This document shows positions 1-10,099 of a stretch of DNA of 64,000 nucleotides, one piece after another. Under the pieces are notes generated by a model, which saw only the letters and a list, made by a program, of their open reading frames with translations, ran no database searches and had not been told where the DNA came from. A program made the translations under genes and the position numbers. This DNA comes from Persicitalea jodogahamensis (lineage in GTDB: Bacteria; Bacteroidota; Bacteroidia; Cytophagales; Spirosomataceae), in contig NZ_BMXF01000001.1 in the NCBI RefSeq assembly GCF_014651615.1, positions 963,731-1,027,730 on the forward strand. The letters run 5' to 3'. How positions within the stretch are numbered: the stretch's first letter is position 1; each line of letters begins with the position of its first letter.

Positions 1-309
1 ATCTCGTTGTTTTTTATGGTGCTTCCGGTAGTGGCTAATGGCAGTATTGACTACTACGGTGCGCAACCAGGGTTTGAATGGCTGCTTCTCATCATATTTC
101 GACAAATTCTGGAATACCTTTAAAAAAGCCTCGTTCAGCACGTCTTCCGATTCTTCCGGGGAGGAAGCGTACCGCAGGCATATACTCTTGACATAACCAA
201 AATGCTGTTGGAACAGCACCCGCTGAGCCTGAGCGCTTCCTTCCCGGCACGCTTTCAGCACGCTTTCGAGGTCACTCTCGATGAAAGGGGTATTTTTTCG
301 GAATAGCAA
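1..309 (-). CDS. ECF-type RNA polymerase sigma factor, N-terminal part (cut by window edge)
   Basis: Extracytoplasmic-function sigma-70 factor, which directs RNA polymerase to a specific promoter set. The reading frame runs off the left edge. Visible is region 2: a helix with AQRVLFQQHFGYV, then the typical SPEESEDVLNEAFLKVFQNL stretch and a PFKPWLRTVVVNTAISHYRK segment that matches the -10 recognition helix of ECF factors. No ATG is found upstream; the earliest plausible start is a TTG at 309, which gives a short N-terminus before region 2. Region 4 lies outside the window. No adjacent anti-sigma gene can be seen on this side. The class is clear; the regulon is unknown. Confidence 0.8.
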   Translation of the reverse strand, partial: MLFRKNTPFIESDLESVLKACREGSAQAQRVLFQQHFGYVKSICLRYASSPEESEDVLNEAFLKVFQNLSKYDEKQPFKPWLRTVVVNTAISHYRKHHKKQRD

Positions 310-512
310 GGCGGTTGAAGTAGAAAGTGTGCTTTCAATTATACAGAGTACGTCCTGAAAGGCAGATTTGTGGCACTGGGTCAGAGTTAATTTTTTGAAA
401 ATAGTTTTTCAGGGAGCACTGCCACAAACCAAAATTCAGATGCGTACTGTTTTTTGAACCCGGATTCACAAACAGATCAAATTACCTGAATTTTTCACAA
501 AACATTTCTTGT

Positions 513-1136
513 ATGAAAACCAACGTTTTTTTAGTTGTTGCTTTCCTGTGCGCTTTGACAATGAGCTGCCAGAAAGATACATTGGACCCAACTGCTAACA
601 CGGACTTTGCCAGTGTAGTGTTGTCGGCGGCCCGTTACTCAGTCGAGGCGGACTCAACCACCAGGATGCACTGCAAAGGCAAACTGACCGAACTGGCCGA
701 AGCTGATATTCCGGCTGCCGTTTCGGCCTACATCGCCACAAATTACGACGGGGCTACGTTGAAATTTGCGGGAGCAGATGCGTCGGGTAACGTCGTGGTG
801 GGGTTGACCCTCGCCGACGGGACTCACAAGGGACTGATATTCGATAGCACAGGTGCCTTTGTTAAAGAGCTCTCGCACTACAGCAAACGCGCCAAGCTTA
901 CCGAGGTAGCGGTCGCCGACCTGCCCGCCAGCGTGAGCGCCTATGTAGTTGCCAATTATGCCGGTGCCGAAATCAAACGGGCCGGAACCAACGGGGCGGG
1001 CGAATATTTTGTAATGCTGTCTACAGCCGATAAGCCCGTCGTGTTGCTTTTCAATGCTGATGGAACGTTCGGTAAGGCGCTGGAAAAGACCAAAGGGCAC
1101 GGGAACAAGCGATTTGGCCCGGGAGGGCATAAGTAA
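513..1136 (+). CDS. Lipoprotein with two PepSY-like repeats
   Basis: Predicted secreted lipoprotein of 207 residues. A signal peptide with lipobox (LTMSC, Cys about 19) anchors it to a membrane. Two tandem repeats of about 65 residues follow (about 53-118 and 124-190), each starting KLTE and containing DIPAAVSAYIATNY or DLPASVSAYVVANY, then an alternating beta pattern ending in a GxF element. This is the layout of the PepSY-like family common in Bacteroidota, of unknown function. The tail is Gly/Lys rich. It lies divergent from the ECF sigma gene, about 200 bp apart, so regulation by that factor is possible but not shown. Ligand and partner are unknown. Confidence 0.75.
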   Translation: MKTNVFLVVAFLCALTMSCQKDTLDPTANTDFASVVLSAARYSVEADSTTRMHCKGKLTELAEADIPAAVSAYIATNYDGATLKFAGADASGNVVVGLTLADGTHKGLIFDSTGAFVKELSHYSKRAKLTEVAVADLPASVSAYVVANYAGAEIKRAGTNGAGEYFVMLSTADKPVVLLFNADGTFGKALEKTKGHGNKRFGPGGHK

Positions 1137-1178
1137 AATAAGAAACAGTCATTTATCTAGTAAGGCGGAGTGAGTAGA

Positions 1179-1214
1179 CAGGGCAGCCCGGTTTTGGGCT
1201 GCCCTGTTTTTTAT
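1179..1214 (+). terminator. Rho-independent terminator
   Basis: A 12-bp GC-rich hairpin (ACAGGGCAGCCC paired with GGGCTGCCCTGT) is followed by a T run. It ends the PepSY-like lipoprotein gene. Confidence 0.85.
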
Positions 1215-1289
1215 TAAAAGTATTTCGGTTTCAAAAAAAATATCGTTTCTTGTATCCCAATTACTTATTTGAATAGTGAATTTGGCAAG

Positions 1290-2681
1290 ATGCGGAAAGT
1301 AATGAGTACCCGATCCGGCAGCGGATGTCAGAAATGTTCTTTTTTATTTCTGTTAATTTTTTTCTCTCAGGGCCTTTCTGCTCAAATCTCCATTGATTTT
1401 CCTACCACAAGAATGGTTTTGCAGCGCGACAACGCGGGACAGACCAATGTTTTCGTGCGGGGACAATGCCCGGCCGACCTGGATCGTGTGGAAGCGCGAC
1501 TAGTCGCCAGAACGGCCGGCCAGGGAACTACCACTACTTGGCAAACCGTAGAAGAAACACCCATCTCAGGGTTTTATTCGGGTACGGTTGCGGGTGCGGG
1601 TGGCTGGTACGACTTGCAGGTAAGGGGTGTGCTGAACGGGCAGCCTGCGGCCACAGTAACTACCTTGCTCCGTATCGGCATCGGGGAAGTGTTCCTGATT
1701 GTGGGGCACTCCAACGCCCAGGGTGGGGCCAGCCCGTCCCTGGGCAGCCAGGACGACCGCGTGAGTAGTGCCCAGTTTCTTAACAAACAACAGTGGAACG
1801 ATTATGACCGTACGGCAGATGTCGCCTACCTGCCTTTCAAATACGGCCACCTCAACGACACCATCGCCCCCTTCCACAATATTCCCTGGTTTTGGGGGCA
1901 GTTGGGTGACTCCCTTGCCAATCGGCTCAATGTTCCGATTTTGTTTTACGGTGCAGCCTTCGGTGGCTCCAACATGCTGCAGACTTATAATGCCGCTTAC
2001 AATATTCCTTTCACGCATGGATTTATAAAGTACTCCATACGGATGCCCTACGTGAATATTCGCAACACCCTGACGCACTATGCTCCTGTTACCGGGCTTC
2101 GTGGTATTCTGTCCGGTCATGGTGTCAATGATGGCGGGAGCAGCACAGCTGAATTCAAGTTTCATTCCGAGCAGGTTGTGGCCAAAACCAGAGAAGAAGC
2201 AAACCTAAGTAACTTTCCCTGGATGGTGGCGAGGTCTGCCTGGAATAATGGGCCAATCAACCATATACTGGCTGCTCAGAATGTACTTATCTCCCAGGAT
2301 CCCCAGACATATGAAGGACCCAGCCTCAACCAGATTGAAAACTGGGGCCGCACAGATAACCTTCATTTCAACGAAATAGGGCAGGTGGAAGCTGCCCGCC
2401 TTTGGGCAAATGCCATTGTCGGCAGTCCGTTTCTTAGCCAAACTACCTTCATTACACCTAAGCCCCAAGCTGATGGGCTGCCACCCGTGAGCCTGTTGTC
2501 CGGTACCTGGGGGACGACCGCCAGCTGGCGAAACGCCAATTCTCCACAGCCAATCCAAAAGGTGTATATCAAGACGCCCCACACCATCGAAATCAGCACT
2601 CCCCAAACCGCGAAAAGCCTTTTTTTGTCAGGCAACATCAATTTTACCGGCAACGGGCAGTTGCAATTGACGGGGAATTAA
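1290..2681 (+). CDS. Secreted SGNH/sialate O-acetylesterase-like protein
   Basis: Predicted exported hydrolase of about 463 residues. A hydrophobic signal (FLFLLIFFSQGLSAQ) precedes a beta-rich N-terminal domain. The motif GEVFLIVGHSNAQGG resembles block I of SGNH esterases, with the nucleophilic Ser in GHSN, and NLHFNEIGQ near residue 370 resembles block V with its catalytic His. This is the arrangement of sialate O-acetylesterase-domain proteins, which remove acetyl groups from sugars. The last 70 residues are a separate Gly/Thr-rich beta segment. An in-frame TTG lies at 1269, but the ATG at 1290 gives the better signal peptide. Substrate is not deducible. Confidence 0.7.
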   Translation: MRKVMSTRSGSGCQKCSFLFLLIFFSQGLSAQISIDFPTTRMVLQRDNAGQTNVFVRGQCPADLDRVEARLVARTAGQGTTTTWQTVEETPISGFYSGTVAGAGGWYDLQVRGVLNGQPAATVTTLLRIGIGEVFLIVGHSNAQGGASPSLGSQDDRVSSAQFLNKQQWNDYDRTADVAYLPFKYGHLNDTIAPFHNIPWFWGQLGDSLANRLNVPILFYGAAFGGSNMLQTYNAAYNIPFTHGFIKYSIRMPYVNIRNTLTHYAPVTGLRGILSGHGVNDGGSSTAEFKFHSEQVVAKTREEANLSNFPWMVARSAWNNGPINHILAAQNVLISQDPQTYEGPSLNQIENWGRTDNLHFNEIGQVEAARLWANAIVGSPFLSQTTFITPKPQADGLPPVSLLSGTWGTTASWRNANSPQPIQKVYIKTPHTIEISTPQTAKSLFLSGNINFTGNGQLQLTGN

Positions 2682-2740
2682 GTTTAAAGTGGCACAAAGT
2701 TTTGGCAAGAGCTGGTTGGCGTTGGCTCCCTCATTGCCTG

Positions 2741-3202
2741 CTACACCTCTATCACCGAATTATTCTTGATTTCCCCCATCACAAACAGGCTATGGGTGCT
2801 GCCGATATTTTCCAATGAGCCCAGTTTCTGCATCAGGAATTGCTGGTACTCCGGCATATCGTTGACCAGAATTTTCATCTGAAAATCGTAATCACCAGAA
2901 ATATTATGGCATTCCAGAACTTCGGGAATAGCCATGATGGCCTCCACAAATTTCTCGCCCATTGCCAGTGAGTGCTCTTTCAGGGCGATCTGGCAAAAAA
3001 CCATCAGCTTCTTGCCCACCTTCTCCCGGTCGATCAAGGCTACGTATTTCTTGATCACGCCCTCTCTTTCCAACCGACGCACCCGCTCATACACGGGCGT
3101 GTAGGAAAGGTGAAGTCGCTCGGACAATTCTCTGGTTTTCAGGGTGGAGTCTTCTTGTAGATAACGTAGTATTGCGCGGTCCGTATCGTCCAGAATATGC
3201 AT
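2741..3202 (-). CDS. Lrp/AsnC family transcriptional regulator
   Basis: Regulator of 153 residues, the usual length for the family. The N-terminal winged helix (about 4-60) has LDDTDRAILRYLQEDS and a recognition helix LSYTPVYERVRRLEREGVI. The C-terminal RAM/AsnC effector domain (about 65-150) contains a GDYDFQMKILV strand typical of amino-acid-responsive Lrp proteins. It is transcribed away from metH, and a 7-bp inverted repeat in the shared 292-bp gap (3250-3267) could be its operator. Control of itself and perhaps of metH is an inference from this layout. Confidence 0.9.
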   Translation of the reverse strand: MHILDDTDRAILRYLQEDSTLKTRELSERLHLSYTPVYERVRRLEREGVIKKYVALIDREKVGKKLMVFCQIALKEHSLAMGEKFVEAIMAIPEVLECHNISGDYDFQMKILVNDMPEYQQFLMQKLGSLENIGSTHSLFVMGEIKNNSVIEV

Positions 3203-3249
3203 TTATTTCGCGGGTAGTTGAAAATAGGAAATCGAAAGTCGCTGTACCT

Positions 3250-3267
3250 TTAACATTTCCATGTTAA
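3250..3267. promoter_or_regulatory. Inverted repeat between lrp-like gene and metH, possible operator
   Basis: A perfect 7-bp inverted repeat with a 4-nt centre (TTAACAT, TTCC, ATGTTAA) lies 48 bp upstream of the Lrp-like start. Dyads of this size suit a dimeric Lrp/AsnC protein. Function is inferred from position only. Confidence 0.4.
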
Positions 3268-3409
3268 GGATCGGGGAAAAATATGTAGATAAACTTTGGT
3301 CAATAATCTACCTGGAATTTAATTATCAGGTGTTCTATCTGTAATAGTTATTGATCTGAGACAGAATAACCAATAATAACGAATATTTCCAACAAAATCC
3401 AAATGGTTG

Positions 3410-3417
3410 TAATTTTG
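3410..3417 (+). promoter_or_regulatory. Candidate metH promoter -7 box
   Basis: TAATTTTG matches the Bacteroidota -7 consensus TAnnTTTG. It would place transcription start about 75 nt before the metH ATG. No convincing -33 element is seen, and no SAM or cobalamin riboswitch could be recognised in the leader. Confidence 0.35.
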
Positions 3418-3494
3418 TAGTAGTAGGATAAAACCTAGTTTCCGCAATTTTACAAAATAATTGTCCACTGTTTTGGGCCGAATTGAGACATATA

Positions 3495-6400
3495 ATGACG
3501 AAGACTACCACCAAAACCGATATTCGCGAAATTCTTAAAAGCCGTATTCTCGTCCTTGATGGGGCAATGGGTACCATGATCCAGCGCTATAAGCTGGAAG
3601 ATGAAGATTATCGGGGTGAAAGATTTAAGGATTGGCTCCATGATGTAAAAGGCAATAACGACCTGCTTTCACTCACGCGCCCCGACATCATAAAGGAAAT
3701 TCATGCCGCTTACTTTGAGGCTGGGGCCGATATTGCCGAGACCAACACTTTCTCGGGTACCAGTATCGCGATGGCCGACTACGCGATGGAGGAGTTTGTT
3801 TACGAACTCAACTACGAATCAGCCCGCCTCGCCCGCGAAGTTGCCGATGAGTTTACCGCCCGCGAGCCTCACAAGCCTCGTTTTGTGGCCGGTTCGATGG
3901 GGCCGACCAACCGTACGGCTTCGCTCTCTCCTGACGTAAATAATCCTGGCTACCGTGCCATCACCTTCGATCAGTTGGTGGAGGCGTACTATGAGCAGGT
4001 GCGCGGCCTGGCCGAGGGCGGGGCCGATTTGCTCCTGGTCGAAACGGTTTTCGATACGCTCAATGCTAAGGCTGCTCTCTTCGCCATTGACAAGTTTTTT
4101 GTGGAGAATCCGCAGCATGAGCCGCTGCCCATCATGGTGTCAGGTACTATTACCGACGCCTCGGGCCGCACCCTTTCCGGACAGACAACCGAGGCATTTT
4201 TAACCTCAGTGTCGCATCTGCCACTATTATCGGTGGGCCTGAATTGCGCTCTGGGGGCCGATTTGATGCGTCCGTACGTGCAAATGCTGGCCAACGAGTC
4301 GCCGTTCAACACCTCGGCTCACCCCAATGCCGGACTACCCAACGAAATGGGCGAGTACGACGAGTCGCCGGAGCAAATGGGCGAAGTGATAGAGGGGTTC
4401 TTGAAAGATAATCTGGTCAATATCATTGGTGGCTGCTGCGGTACCACACCCGACCATATCCGGGTCATTGCCGACCTGGCCGCCAGGCACCGCCCACGCC
4501 CGCTCCCGACGTTTGAAAAGAACATGAAGCTTTCGGGCCTGGAGCCCGTGAAGATTACGCCCGACGCCAATTTTGTCAATATCGGCGAGCGTTGCAACGT
4601 GACGGGGTCCAAGAAATTCGCCCGGCTAATCCGGGAAGGCAACTACGACGAAGCCCTCAGTGTAGCTCGTGAGCAGGTGGAGAATGGTGCCCAGATCATC
4701 GATGTGAACCTGGACGAAGGGATGATTGACGGCGTGGAAGCTATGAAAACCTTCCTGAACCTGATCGCTGCCGAGCCGGACATTTCGCGGGTACCCATCA
4801 TGGTCGATTCGTCCAAATGGGAAGTTATCGAGTCGGGCTTGAAGTGCGTGCAGGGCAAGGCGATCGTCAACTCTATTTCTTTAAAAGAAGGGGAGGAAAA
4901 GTTCATCGCCTCCGCCAAAACGGTGCTGCGCTACGGCGCGGCCACGGTGGTGATGGCTTTTGACGAAACCGGACAGGCCGACAACTACGAGCGCCGAATC
5001 GAAATTTGCCAGCGGGCTTACGACATTCTGGTAAACAAGGTGGGCTTTCCCGCCCAGGATATCATCTTCGACCCTAACATCCTGACCGTCGCTACGGGCA
5101 TGGAAGAGCACAACAACTACGCCGTGGATTTCATTAACGCTACGCGCTGGATCAAGGAAAACCTACCCCATGCCAAGGTGTCGGGAGGTGTTTCCAATGT
5201 GTCGTTCAGCTTCCGGGGCAACGAAATAATCCGGGAGGCTATCCACACGGCATTCCTGTACCACGCGATAAAGGCCGGATTGGACATGGGCATCGTGAAC
5301 GCCGGCCAGATCGGCATCTACGACGAAATTCCCAAGGAAACACTGGAACTGGTGGAGGACGTGCTTCTGAACCGCCGTCCTGATGCCACCGAGAGGCTCG
5401 TGACTTTTGCCGATACAGTATCCCAGAAAGGCCGTACCCAAACCGGTCCGGACCTGACCTGGCGTGAACTGCCGATCAAACAACGCATCAGCCATTCGCT
5501 GGTCAAGGGCATCGCTGACTACATCGACGAAGATACCGAGGAATGCCGCCAACTTTACGACCGCCCACTGGAAGTGATTGAAGGCCCGCTCATGGATGGT
5601 ATGAGCATCGTGGGCGACCTTTTCGGCGAAGGAAAAATGTTTCTGCCGCAGGTAGTGAAATCCGCGCGGGTCATGAAAAAGGCGGTGGCGTACTTGCAGC
5701 CGTTCATCGAGGCTGACAAAAGCGCCGATGCCAAAGCGGTTGGTAAAATATTGATGGCTACTGTTAAGGGCGATGTGCACGACATTGGCAAAAATATCGT
5801 GGGCGTGGTACTTGGGTGCAATAGTTACGAAATCATTGATTTGGGCGTAATGGTGCCTACCGACAAAATCCTGGCCGCCGCGCTGGAACACAATGTGGAC
5901 ATCATCGGTCTTTCGGGGCTGATTACGCCTTCTCTCGACGAAATGGTGGGAGTCGCCAAGGAAATGGAACGGCGCGGCATGACCATGCCGCTGCTCATCG
6001 GCGGAGCTACCACTTCCCGGATACACACTGCTGTGAAGATCGACCCGCACTATTCTGGGCCCGTCATTCACGTGTTGGATGCCTCTCGCTCGGTACCTGT
6101 TGCAGGCAAATTGACCCAGAGTGATAAGAGTCAGGCCGAAGTACTGACTGAAATCAAGGCTGAATACGCTCAGCTCCGTATCGATCACGCCAAACGCCAG
6201 ACCGACAAGCAGCACCTACCGATTGAGAAAGCCAGGACTAACGCAGTAAAAATCAATTGGGACGAATATATTCCGCCCCGTCCGCAGTTTCTTGGCACCC
6301 GTATCTTGGAAGATTACGATTTGGCCGAAATTGCCAAATACATTGACTGGACGCCCTTTTTCCAGACCTGGCAACTGCATGGCAAGTACCCGGCGATTTT

Positions 6401-7304
6401 TGAGGATAAAGTGGTGGGAAATGAAGCCCAGAAACTTTATGAAGACGCAGCAGTGCTGCTGGGCGAAATCATCCGCGACAAGTCGCTCCAAGCTCGCGCC
6501 GTAATTGGTTTCTGGCCGGCCAACCGCATTGAGGATGATATTTTACTGCACGATTTTGAAGAACTCAGCCAGGAGATCCCCTGTGAGCGCCATGGTTCGC
6601 ACACGCACATCGAGTACAAAATCAGTCGCCGTAACGCGGAGGAAGCGTCAGTGCCAACCGACACCCTGAATGGGGGAGCAGTAGTTGCCGACACGCTCAC
6701 TGTGCTACACAACCTCCGTCAGCAGAGCCAGAAAGCGGCCAATTTGCCAAACTATTGCCTCTCTGATTTCGTAGCTCCACTCGAAAGCGGCCATACCGAC
6801 TACCTGGGGGGCTTTGCCGTCACGGCGGGCCTTGGCATCGAGGCTTTACTGGAAAAGTACGAACGTGAGCACGACGACTACAACAGCATCATGGTCAAGT
6901 CTCTGGCCGACCGGCTGGCCGAGGCTTTTGCCGAACTGATGCATGAGCGGGTCCGTAAGGAATTCTGGGGCTACGCCGCCGACGAAAAACTCGATAATGA
7001 GTTATTGATTAAAGAGAAATACCGGGGGATTCGTCCTGCTCCCGGCTACCCGGCCTGTCCTGACCACACTGAAAAACGCGCCCTGTTCGACCTGCTAGAT
7101 GCCGAGCGCCTGGGCATTACGCTCACTGAGAACTATGCCATGTACCCGGCCAGCAGCGTAAGCGGATGGTACTTTGCCCATCCCGACAGCCGTTACTTCC
7201 CCATTGGCAAAATTCAGAAAGACCAGGTGCTGGACTACGCCCGGCGGAAGGGGATGTCGGTCGAAGACGTGGAGCGCTGGCTGTCGCCGGTTTTGGCGTA
7301 TTAG
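3495..7304 (+). CDS. metH: Cobalamin-dependent methionine synthase MetH
   Basis: Transfers a methyl group from methyltetrahydrofolate to homocysteine through B12; cytosolic. All four modules are present in 1269 residues. The homocysteine domain (about 8-330) has zinc ligands in VGLNC and [11 protein letters not shown]. The pterin-binding domain (about 355-620) begins [15 protein letters not shown]. The cobalamin domain (about 650-890) has the [10 protein letters not shown] motif with the cobalt-ligating His near 762. The reactivation domain (about 920-1269) has [12 protein letters not shown] and [11 protein letters not shown]. An upstream in-frame TTG (3483) exists, but the ATG at 3495 fits better. 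It is divergent from the Lrp-like regulator and ends in a strong hairpin. Confidence 0.97.
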   Translation: MTKTTTKTDIREILKSRILVLDGAMGTMIQRYKLEDEDYRGERFKDWLHDVKGNNDLLSLTRPDIIKEIHAAYFEAGADIAETNTFSGTSIAMADYAMEEFVYELNYESARLAREVADEFTAREPHKPRFVAGSMGPTNRTASLSPDVNNPGYRAITFDQLVEAYYEQVRGLAEGGADLLLVETVFDTLNAKAALFAIDKFFVENPQHEPLPIMVSGTITDASGRTLSGQTTEAFLTSVSHLPLLSVGLNCALGADLMRPYVQMLANESPFNTSAHPNAGLPNEMGEYDESPEQMGEVIEGFLKDNLVNIIGGCCGTTPDHIRVIADLAARHRPRPLPTFEKNMKLSGLEPVKITPDANFVNIGERCNVTGSKKFARLIREGNYDEALSVAREQVENGAQIIDVNLDEGMIDGVEAMKTFLNLIAAEPDISRVPIMVDSSKWEVIESGLKCVQGKAIVNSISLKEGEEKFIASAKTVLRYGAATVVMAFDETGQADNYERRIEICQRAYDILVNKVGFPAQDIIFDPNILTVATGMEEHNNYAVDFINATRWIKENLPHAKVSGGVSNVSFSFRGNEIIREAIHTAFLYHAIKAGLDMGIVNAGQIGIYDEIPKETLELVEDVLLNRRPDATERLVTFADTVSQKGRTQTGPDLTWRELPIKQRISHSLVKGIADYIDEDTEECRQLYDRPLEVIEGPLMDGMSIVGDLFGEGKMFLPQVVKSARVMKKAVAYLQPFIEADKSADAKAVGKILMATVKGDVHDIGKNIVGVVLGCNSYEIIDLGVMVPTDKILAAALEHNVDIIGLSGLITPSLDEMVGVAKEMERRGMTMPLLIGGATTSRIHTAVKIDPHYSGPVIHVLDASRSVPVAGKLTQSDKSQAEVLTEIKAEYAQLRIDHAKRQTDKQHLPIEKARTNAVKINWDEYIPPRPQFLGTRILEDYDLAEIAKYIDWTPFFQTWQLHGKYPAIFEDKVVGNEAQKLYEDAAVLLGEIIRDKSLQARAVIGFWPANRIEDDILLHDFEELSQEIPCERHGSHTHIEYKISRRNAEEASVPTDTLNGGAVVADTLTVLHNLRQQSQKAANLPNYCLSDFVAPLESGHTDYLGGFAVTAGLGIEALLEKYEREHDDYNSIMVKSLADRLAEAFAELMHERVRKEFWGYAADEKLDNELLIKEKYRGIRPAPGYPACPDHTEKRALFDLLDAERLGITLTENYAMYPASSVSGWYFAHPDSRYFPIGKIQKDQVLDYARRKGMSVEDVERWLSPVLAY

Positions 7305-7310
7305 ATGAGA

Positions 7311-7347
7311 ACACCATCGCGAAAGATCGAAACTTTCGCGATGGTGT
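7311..7347 (+). terminator. Strong hairpin after metH, probable terminator
   Basis: A perfect 15-bp stem (ACACCATCGCGAAAG with CTTTCGCGATGGTGT) with a 7-nt loop starts 7 nt after the metH stop. A T8 run follows about 15 nt later rather than immediately. Confidence 0.6.
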
Positions 7348-7406
7348 CTTATGGGCAGGTAGTTTTTTTTATTACCTTGGGAAAACAAAACTGACGCCGC
7401 AATACT

Positions 7407-7865
7407 TTGGAACTGAAACAACAACTCCTGACCCACCTCAAAGAACTTCTTGGCGCCCGTATGGAGGCTTCCATGAAAGCAATGGAGTTTGCCCAGGAAT
7501 CGGCCAACGCTGAGGGCAAAAGCTCGGCGGGCGACAAATACGAAACGACCCGCTCGATGAGCCAGCTCGACCGCAACATGCACGCCCGGCAATACGAACA
7601 GGCCCGGCAGGAAAACACCATTCTTGAACGCCTGGAAGCCACGCCTGAGCCCGGCAGCTACGAGCGCGTGGCGATGGGATCTTTGGTGAAAACCACGGCA
7701 GGGTACTTTTTTATTGCCGTAAGCGCCGGAGCCATCAAAATTGACGACCAGACCGTTATGGTTGTATCCTCGGCGTCGCCCGTAGGGAAGTCGATTTTAG
7801 GAAAGCAGGTGGGAGATACGGTTCAGTTCAGGGGCAAAAACTGGCGCATAGAGGAGATCGGGTAG
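7407..7865 (+). CDS. GreA/B C-terminal-like protein (often mislabelled 3-oxoacyl-ACP synthase)
   Basis: Conserved Bacteroidota protein of 152 residues. The N-terminal half is helical, with the conserved QESANAEGKSSAGDKYETTRSM segment; the C-terminal half is a small beta domain (GSLVKTTAGYFFIAVSAG ... SPVGKSILGKQVGDTVQFRG) that resembles the FKBP-like C-terminal domain of GreA/GreB transcript cleavage factors. Databases often call this family 3-oxoacyl-ACP synthase, which nothing in the sequence supports. The start is a TTG; the next ATG (7461) would cut the first helix. Its exact function is not known to me. Confidence 0.75.
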   Translation: MELKQQLLTHLKELLGARMEASMKAMEFAQESANAEGKSSAGDKYETTRSMSQLDRNMHARQYEQARQENTILERLEATPEPGSYERVAMGSLVKTTAGYFFIAVSAGAIKIDDQTVMVVSSASPVGKSILGKQVGDTVQFRGKNWRIEEIG

Positions 7866-7878
7866 TTTTTCTTCTTTT

Positions 7879-9360
7879 TCATTTTCCCAGAACAATACTT
7901 CCGTAGGCAGGCAGCATGAGTTGATTGCCTTTTATTCGGGTCGAGTCGGTTGTTTGGAACAGGACCTTCTTAAACGCTTGTTCTGTCTCGCCCAGAATGA
8001 TTTTTTTCGTCCTTCCCCCAATATTATGAACAACCAGCACCGGCTCCGTGGGGTGCGTTCTAATGTAAGCGACAACTTTGTTAAATTTTGCCAAAGCAGA
8101 GACCAGATTGGGCCGCTGGATTTGGCTCAATGCCGGTTGTGCTTTCCGTAACGCAATCAGTTTTCTGTAATGGTTTAGCAAAGAGTCCTCATCGGTTAGC
8201 TGTGTTGCGGCGTCTCGCACCGAGGTTGGCCGGGAGTACAGTGGATCCATCCACCGAGTGCGCCCGGGGTCATCGGGCCGGTCGGTCCAGAGAAAGGGTT
8301 CGCGGATATGATGATCGGGCTTCACGCCCAGCATTCCTATTTCTTCTCCATAATAGAGATATGGCTGGCCCGGTAAGGTCAGCAGCATAGCTGCTGCCAG
8401 TTTCATCTTTTCAACATTGCCGCCCGCTACACTGCCAATACGGTTCTGGTCGTGGTTGGTGAGCATGGTCGCGTCAATGAAATCGATATTGTGCCTACCA
8501 AAGTCATCATAGTCGGCGAGCAATTTCTCAACCAGGCCTGCATCCTTCCCGGTCTGGATAATTCTTTGAATCGCGAAACTCAGATCGAAATGGAAATTGG
8601 CTTTCAAGCCTTTAAAGTAGGGAGCGACCTCCGAGGCCTTGGCCCAGACTTCACCTACTGTATACGCGTCGGGTTTAGCCGCTTTCACCACCTGACCAAA
8701 CTCCTCCCAGAAGCCGATGTTCTTTTCCCTCAGCCAGGGCGGGTAAATGTGCCGGGCGGCGTCGAGCCGGAATCCGTCCACACCTACTCCGGTGAGCCAG
8801 TGACGGACGATTTTATAAATTTCCTCGCGTAGCGCTTCGCTCTCGTAGTTGAGGTCGGGCATTCCCTCCCAGAACATGGCGTAGTACTTTTCGGGGTCGC
8901 CGGGATTTTTATGCCAGGGAAATATCACGTGGGCGTCGGCAGTTTCCTCACGTTTGTTCACGCCTAATGCGTCGATCATGGCGGGCGTCATCCACCAGTA
9001 AAAATTGCGGTAGGGATTGTTAGCCCCCGATCGCGCCTGCTCGAACCATGGGTGCAGGATGCTGGTGTGGTTGACGACTAAATCCATATAGAGCTTCATG
9101 CCACGCCGATGGATACCATCGAGCAGGCGCCTGAAATCGTCCATGGTGCCGTACTCGGGATCGATGCCGTAGTAGTCCATCACATCATACTTGTGGTAGG
9201 TGGACGAAGGCTGAATCGGGGTGAGCCAGATTGCCTCTACACCCAAATCCTGCAAATAATCCAGGCGGGAGGCGATGCCGTTGAGGTCGCCGATGCCGTC
9301 GCCATTGGAATCACAAAATGAGCGGACGAAAATCTCGTAACAAACTAGTGGTGTCTTGAT
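7879..9360 (-). CDS. Alpha-amylase family glycoside hydrolase (GH13), start codon unresolved
   Basis: GH13 alpha-glucan hydrolase or transglycosidase of about 490 residues. The family regions are visible: YEIFVRSF and GDGIGDLNG at the N-terminus, DLVVNHTS (region I), GFRLDAARHI with the nucleophile Asp (region II), YTVGEVWA with the acid Glu (region III) and MLTNHDQNR with the third acid (region IV). A C-terminal beta domain follows. No ATG, GTG or TTG lies between the maf stop (9427) and the first beta strand. The first standard codon (TTG 9255) would delete strand 1, including YEIFVRSF. The coordinate given is an ATC at 9360, chosen only as the least damaging option. A non-standard start, coupling to maf, or a broken 5' end are all possible. 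Confidence 0.75.
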   Translation of the reverse strand: MKTPLVCYEIFVRSFCDSNGDGIGDLNGIASRLDYLQDLGVEAIWLTPIQPSSTYHKYDVMDYYGIDPEYGTMDDFRRLLDGIHRRGMKLYMDLVVNHTSILHPWFEQARSGANNPYRNFYWWMTPAMIDALGVNKREETADAHVIFPWHKNPGDPEKYYAMFWEGMPDLNYESEALREEIYKIVRHWLTGVGVDGFRLDAARHIYPPWLREKNIGFWEEFGQVVKAAKPDAYTVGEVWAKASEVAPYFKGLKANFHFDLSFAIQRIIQTGKDAGLVEKLLADYDDFGRHNIDFIDATMLTNHDQNRIGSVAGGNVEKMKLAAAMLLTLPGQPYLYYGEEIGMLGVKPDHHIREPFLWTDRPDDPGRTRWMDPLYSRPTSVRDAATQLTDEDSLLNHYRKLIALRKAQPALSQIQRPNLVSALAKFNKVVAYIRTHPTEPVLVVHNIGGRTKKIILGETEQAFKKVLFQTTDSTRIKGNQLMLPAYGSIVLGK

Positions 9361-9426
9361 GGGCTTATTTGTTGAGTGGTTGGTTTTTGGAACTCTGTGC
9401 GCGGAGTATGGCTGCGCTTTGTGGCT

Positions 9427-10008
9427 TTAATCTAAAAAATACGGTTCAAGCATTTTATAAACCAGGTGGGTTGGCAAGCCCATGATGGTATAATAAGATC
9501 CTTCGATGCGCTCGATGCCCGTCAGCCCAATCCAGTCCTGTATCCCGTAGCTGCCTGCCTTGTCAAAAGGCGCCTGGTTTGATACGTAATAGTCCAGTTC
9601 GCTTCTGGTGAATTTGCGGAAAGTAACTGTCGCGATGTCAGTCAGGGTGGTGTACGTACCTCTATCCAGCAGACAAACCCCGGTGATCACACGGTGCGAA
9701 TTGCCGGAGAGCAATTCCAGCATCCCGACCGCCTCTTCCGCATTGGCGGGTTTGTTCAGGATCAGATCGTTCAATACTACGATTGTATCGGCGCACAGGA
9801 TCAGTTTATCCTGGATGTCAGTTTGAAATTCCTCCGCTTTTTTTCTGGCAAGATAGGCCGGAACTGCATCGGGTGGCATGGTATTGGGGAAAACCTCGTC
9901 GGTGGGTCGAACGTCTGTCGAGAAGTCAAAACCACACTGCGCCAGTAATTGACGACGGCGTGGGGAATTGGACGCCAACACAAGAGGTCGGGAAAGCCGT
10001 ATTTTCAT
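9427..10008 (-). CDS. maf: Maf family nucleoside-triphosphate pyrophosphatase
   Basis: Hydrolyses non-canonical or methylated nucleoside triphosphates to monophosphates; cytosolic house-cleaning enzyme. The 193 residues match the family length. The P-loop-like N-terminus LVLASNSPRRRQLL, the ARKKAEEF helix, the ADTIV motif (catalytic Asp near residue 72), the LSGNSHRVITGV segment and the GSYGIQDW region are all present. Its stop codon lies directly in frame with the downstream alpha-amylase, with only this TAA between the two frames. A MarR regulator is divergent upstream. Confidence 0.93.
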   Translation of the reverse strand: MKIRLSRPLVLASNSPRRRQLLAQCGFDFSTDVRPTDEVFPNTMPPDAVPAYLARKKAEEFQTDIQDKLILCADTIVVLNDLILNKPANAEEAVGMLELLSGNSHRVITGVCLLDRGTYTTLTDIATVTFRKFTRSELDYYVSNQAPFDKAGSYGIQDWIGLTGIERIEGSYYTIMGLPTHLVYKMLEPYFLD

Positions 10009-10099
10009 CTGATATACTTCATAATGTCAAGTGGGCAAAGTACGGTAAAAGCTGATACAGTGCCGATAACATGAAAATAAAATAGCTGAATTTGTAATA

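Noticed and set aside
3203-3494. SAM or cobalamin riboswitch upstream of metH
   Set aside because: I looked for the conserved cores and paired elements and found none; only a dyad and a -7 box are supported.
5163-6215. A 350-codon open frame antisense to metH
   Set aside because: It lies wholly over the conserved cobalamin domain of metH, has His/Phe-rich shadow composition and no recognisable domain.
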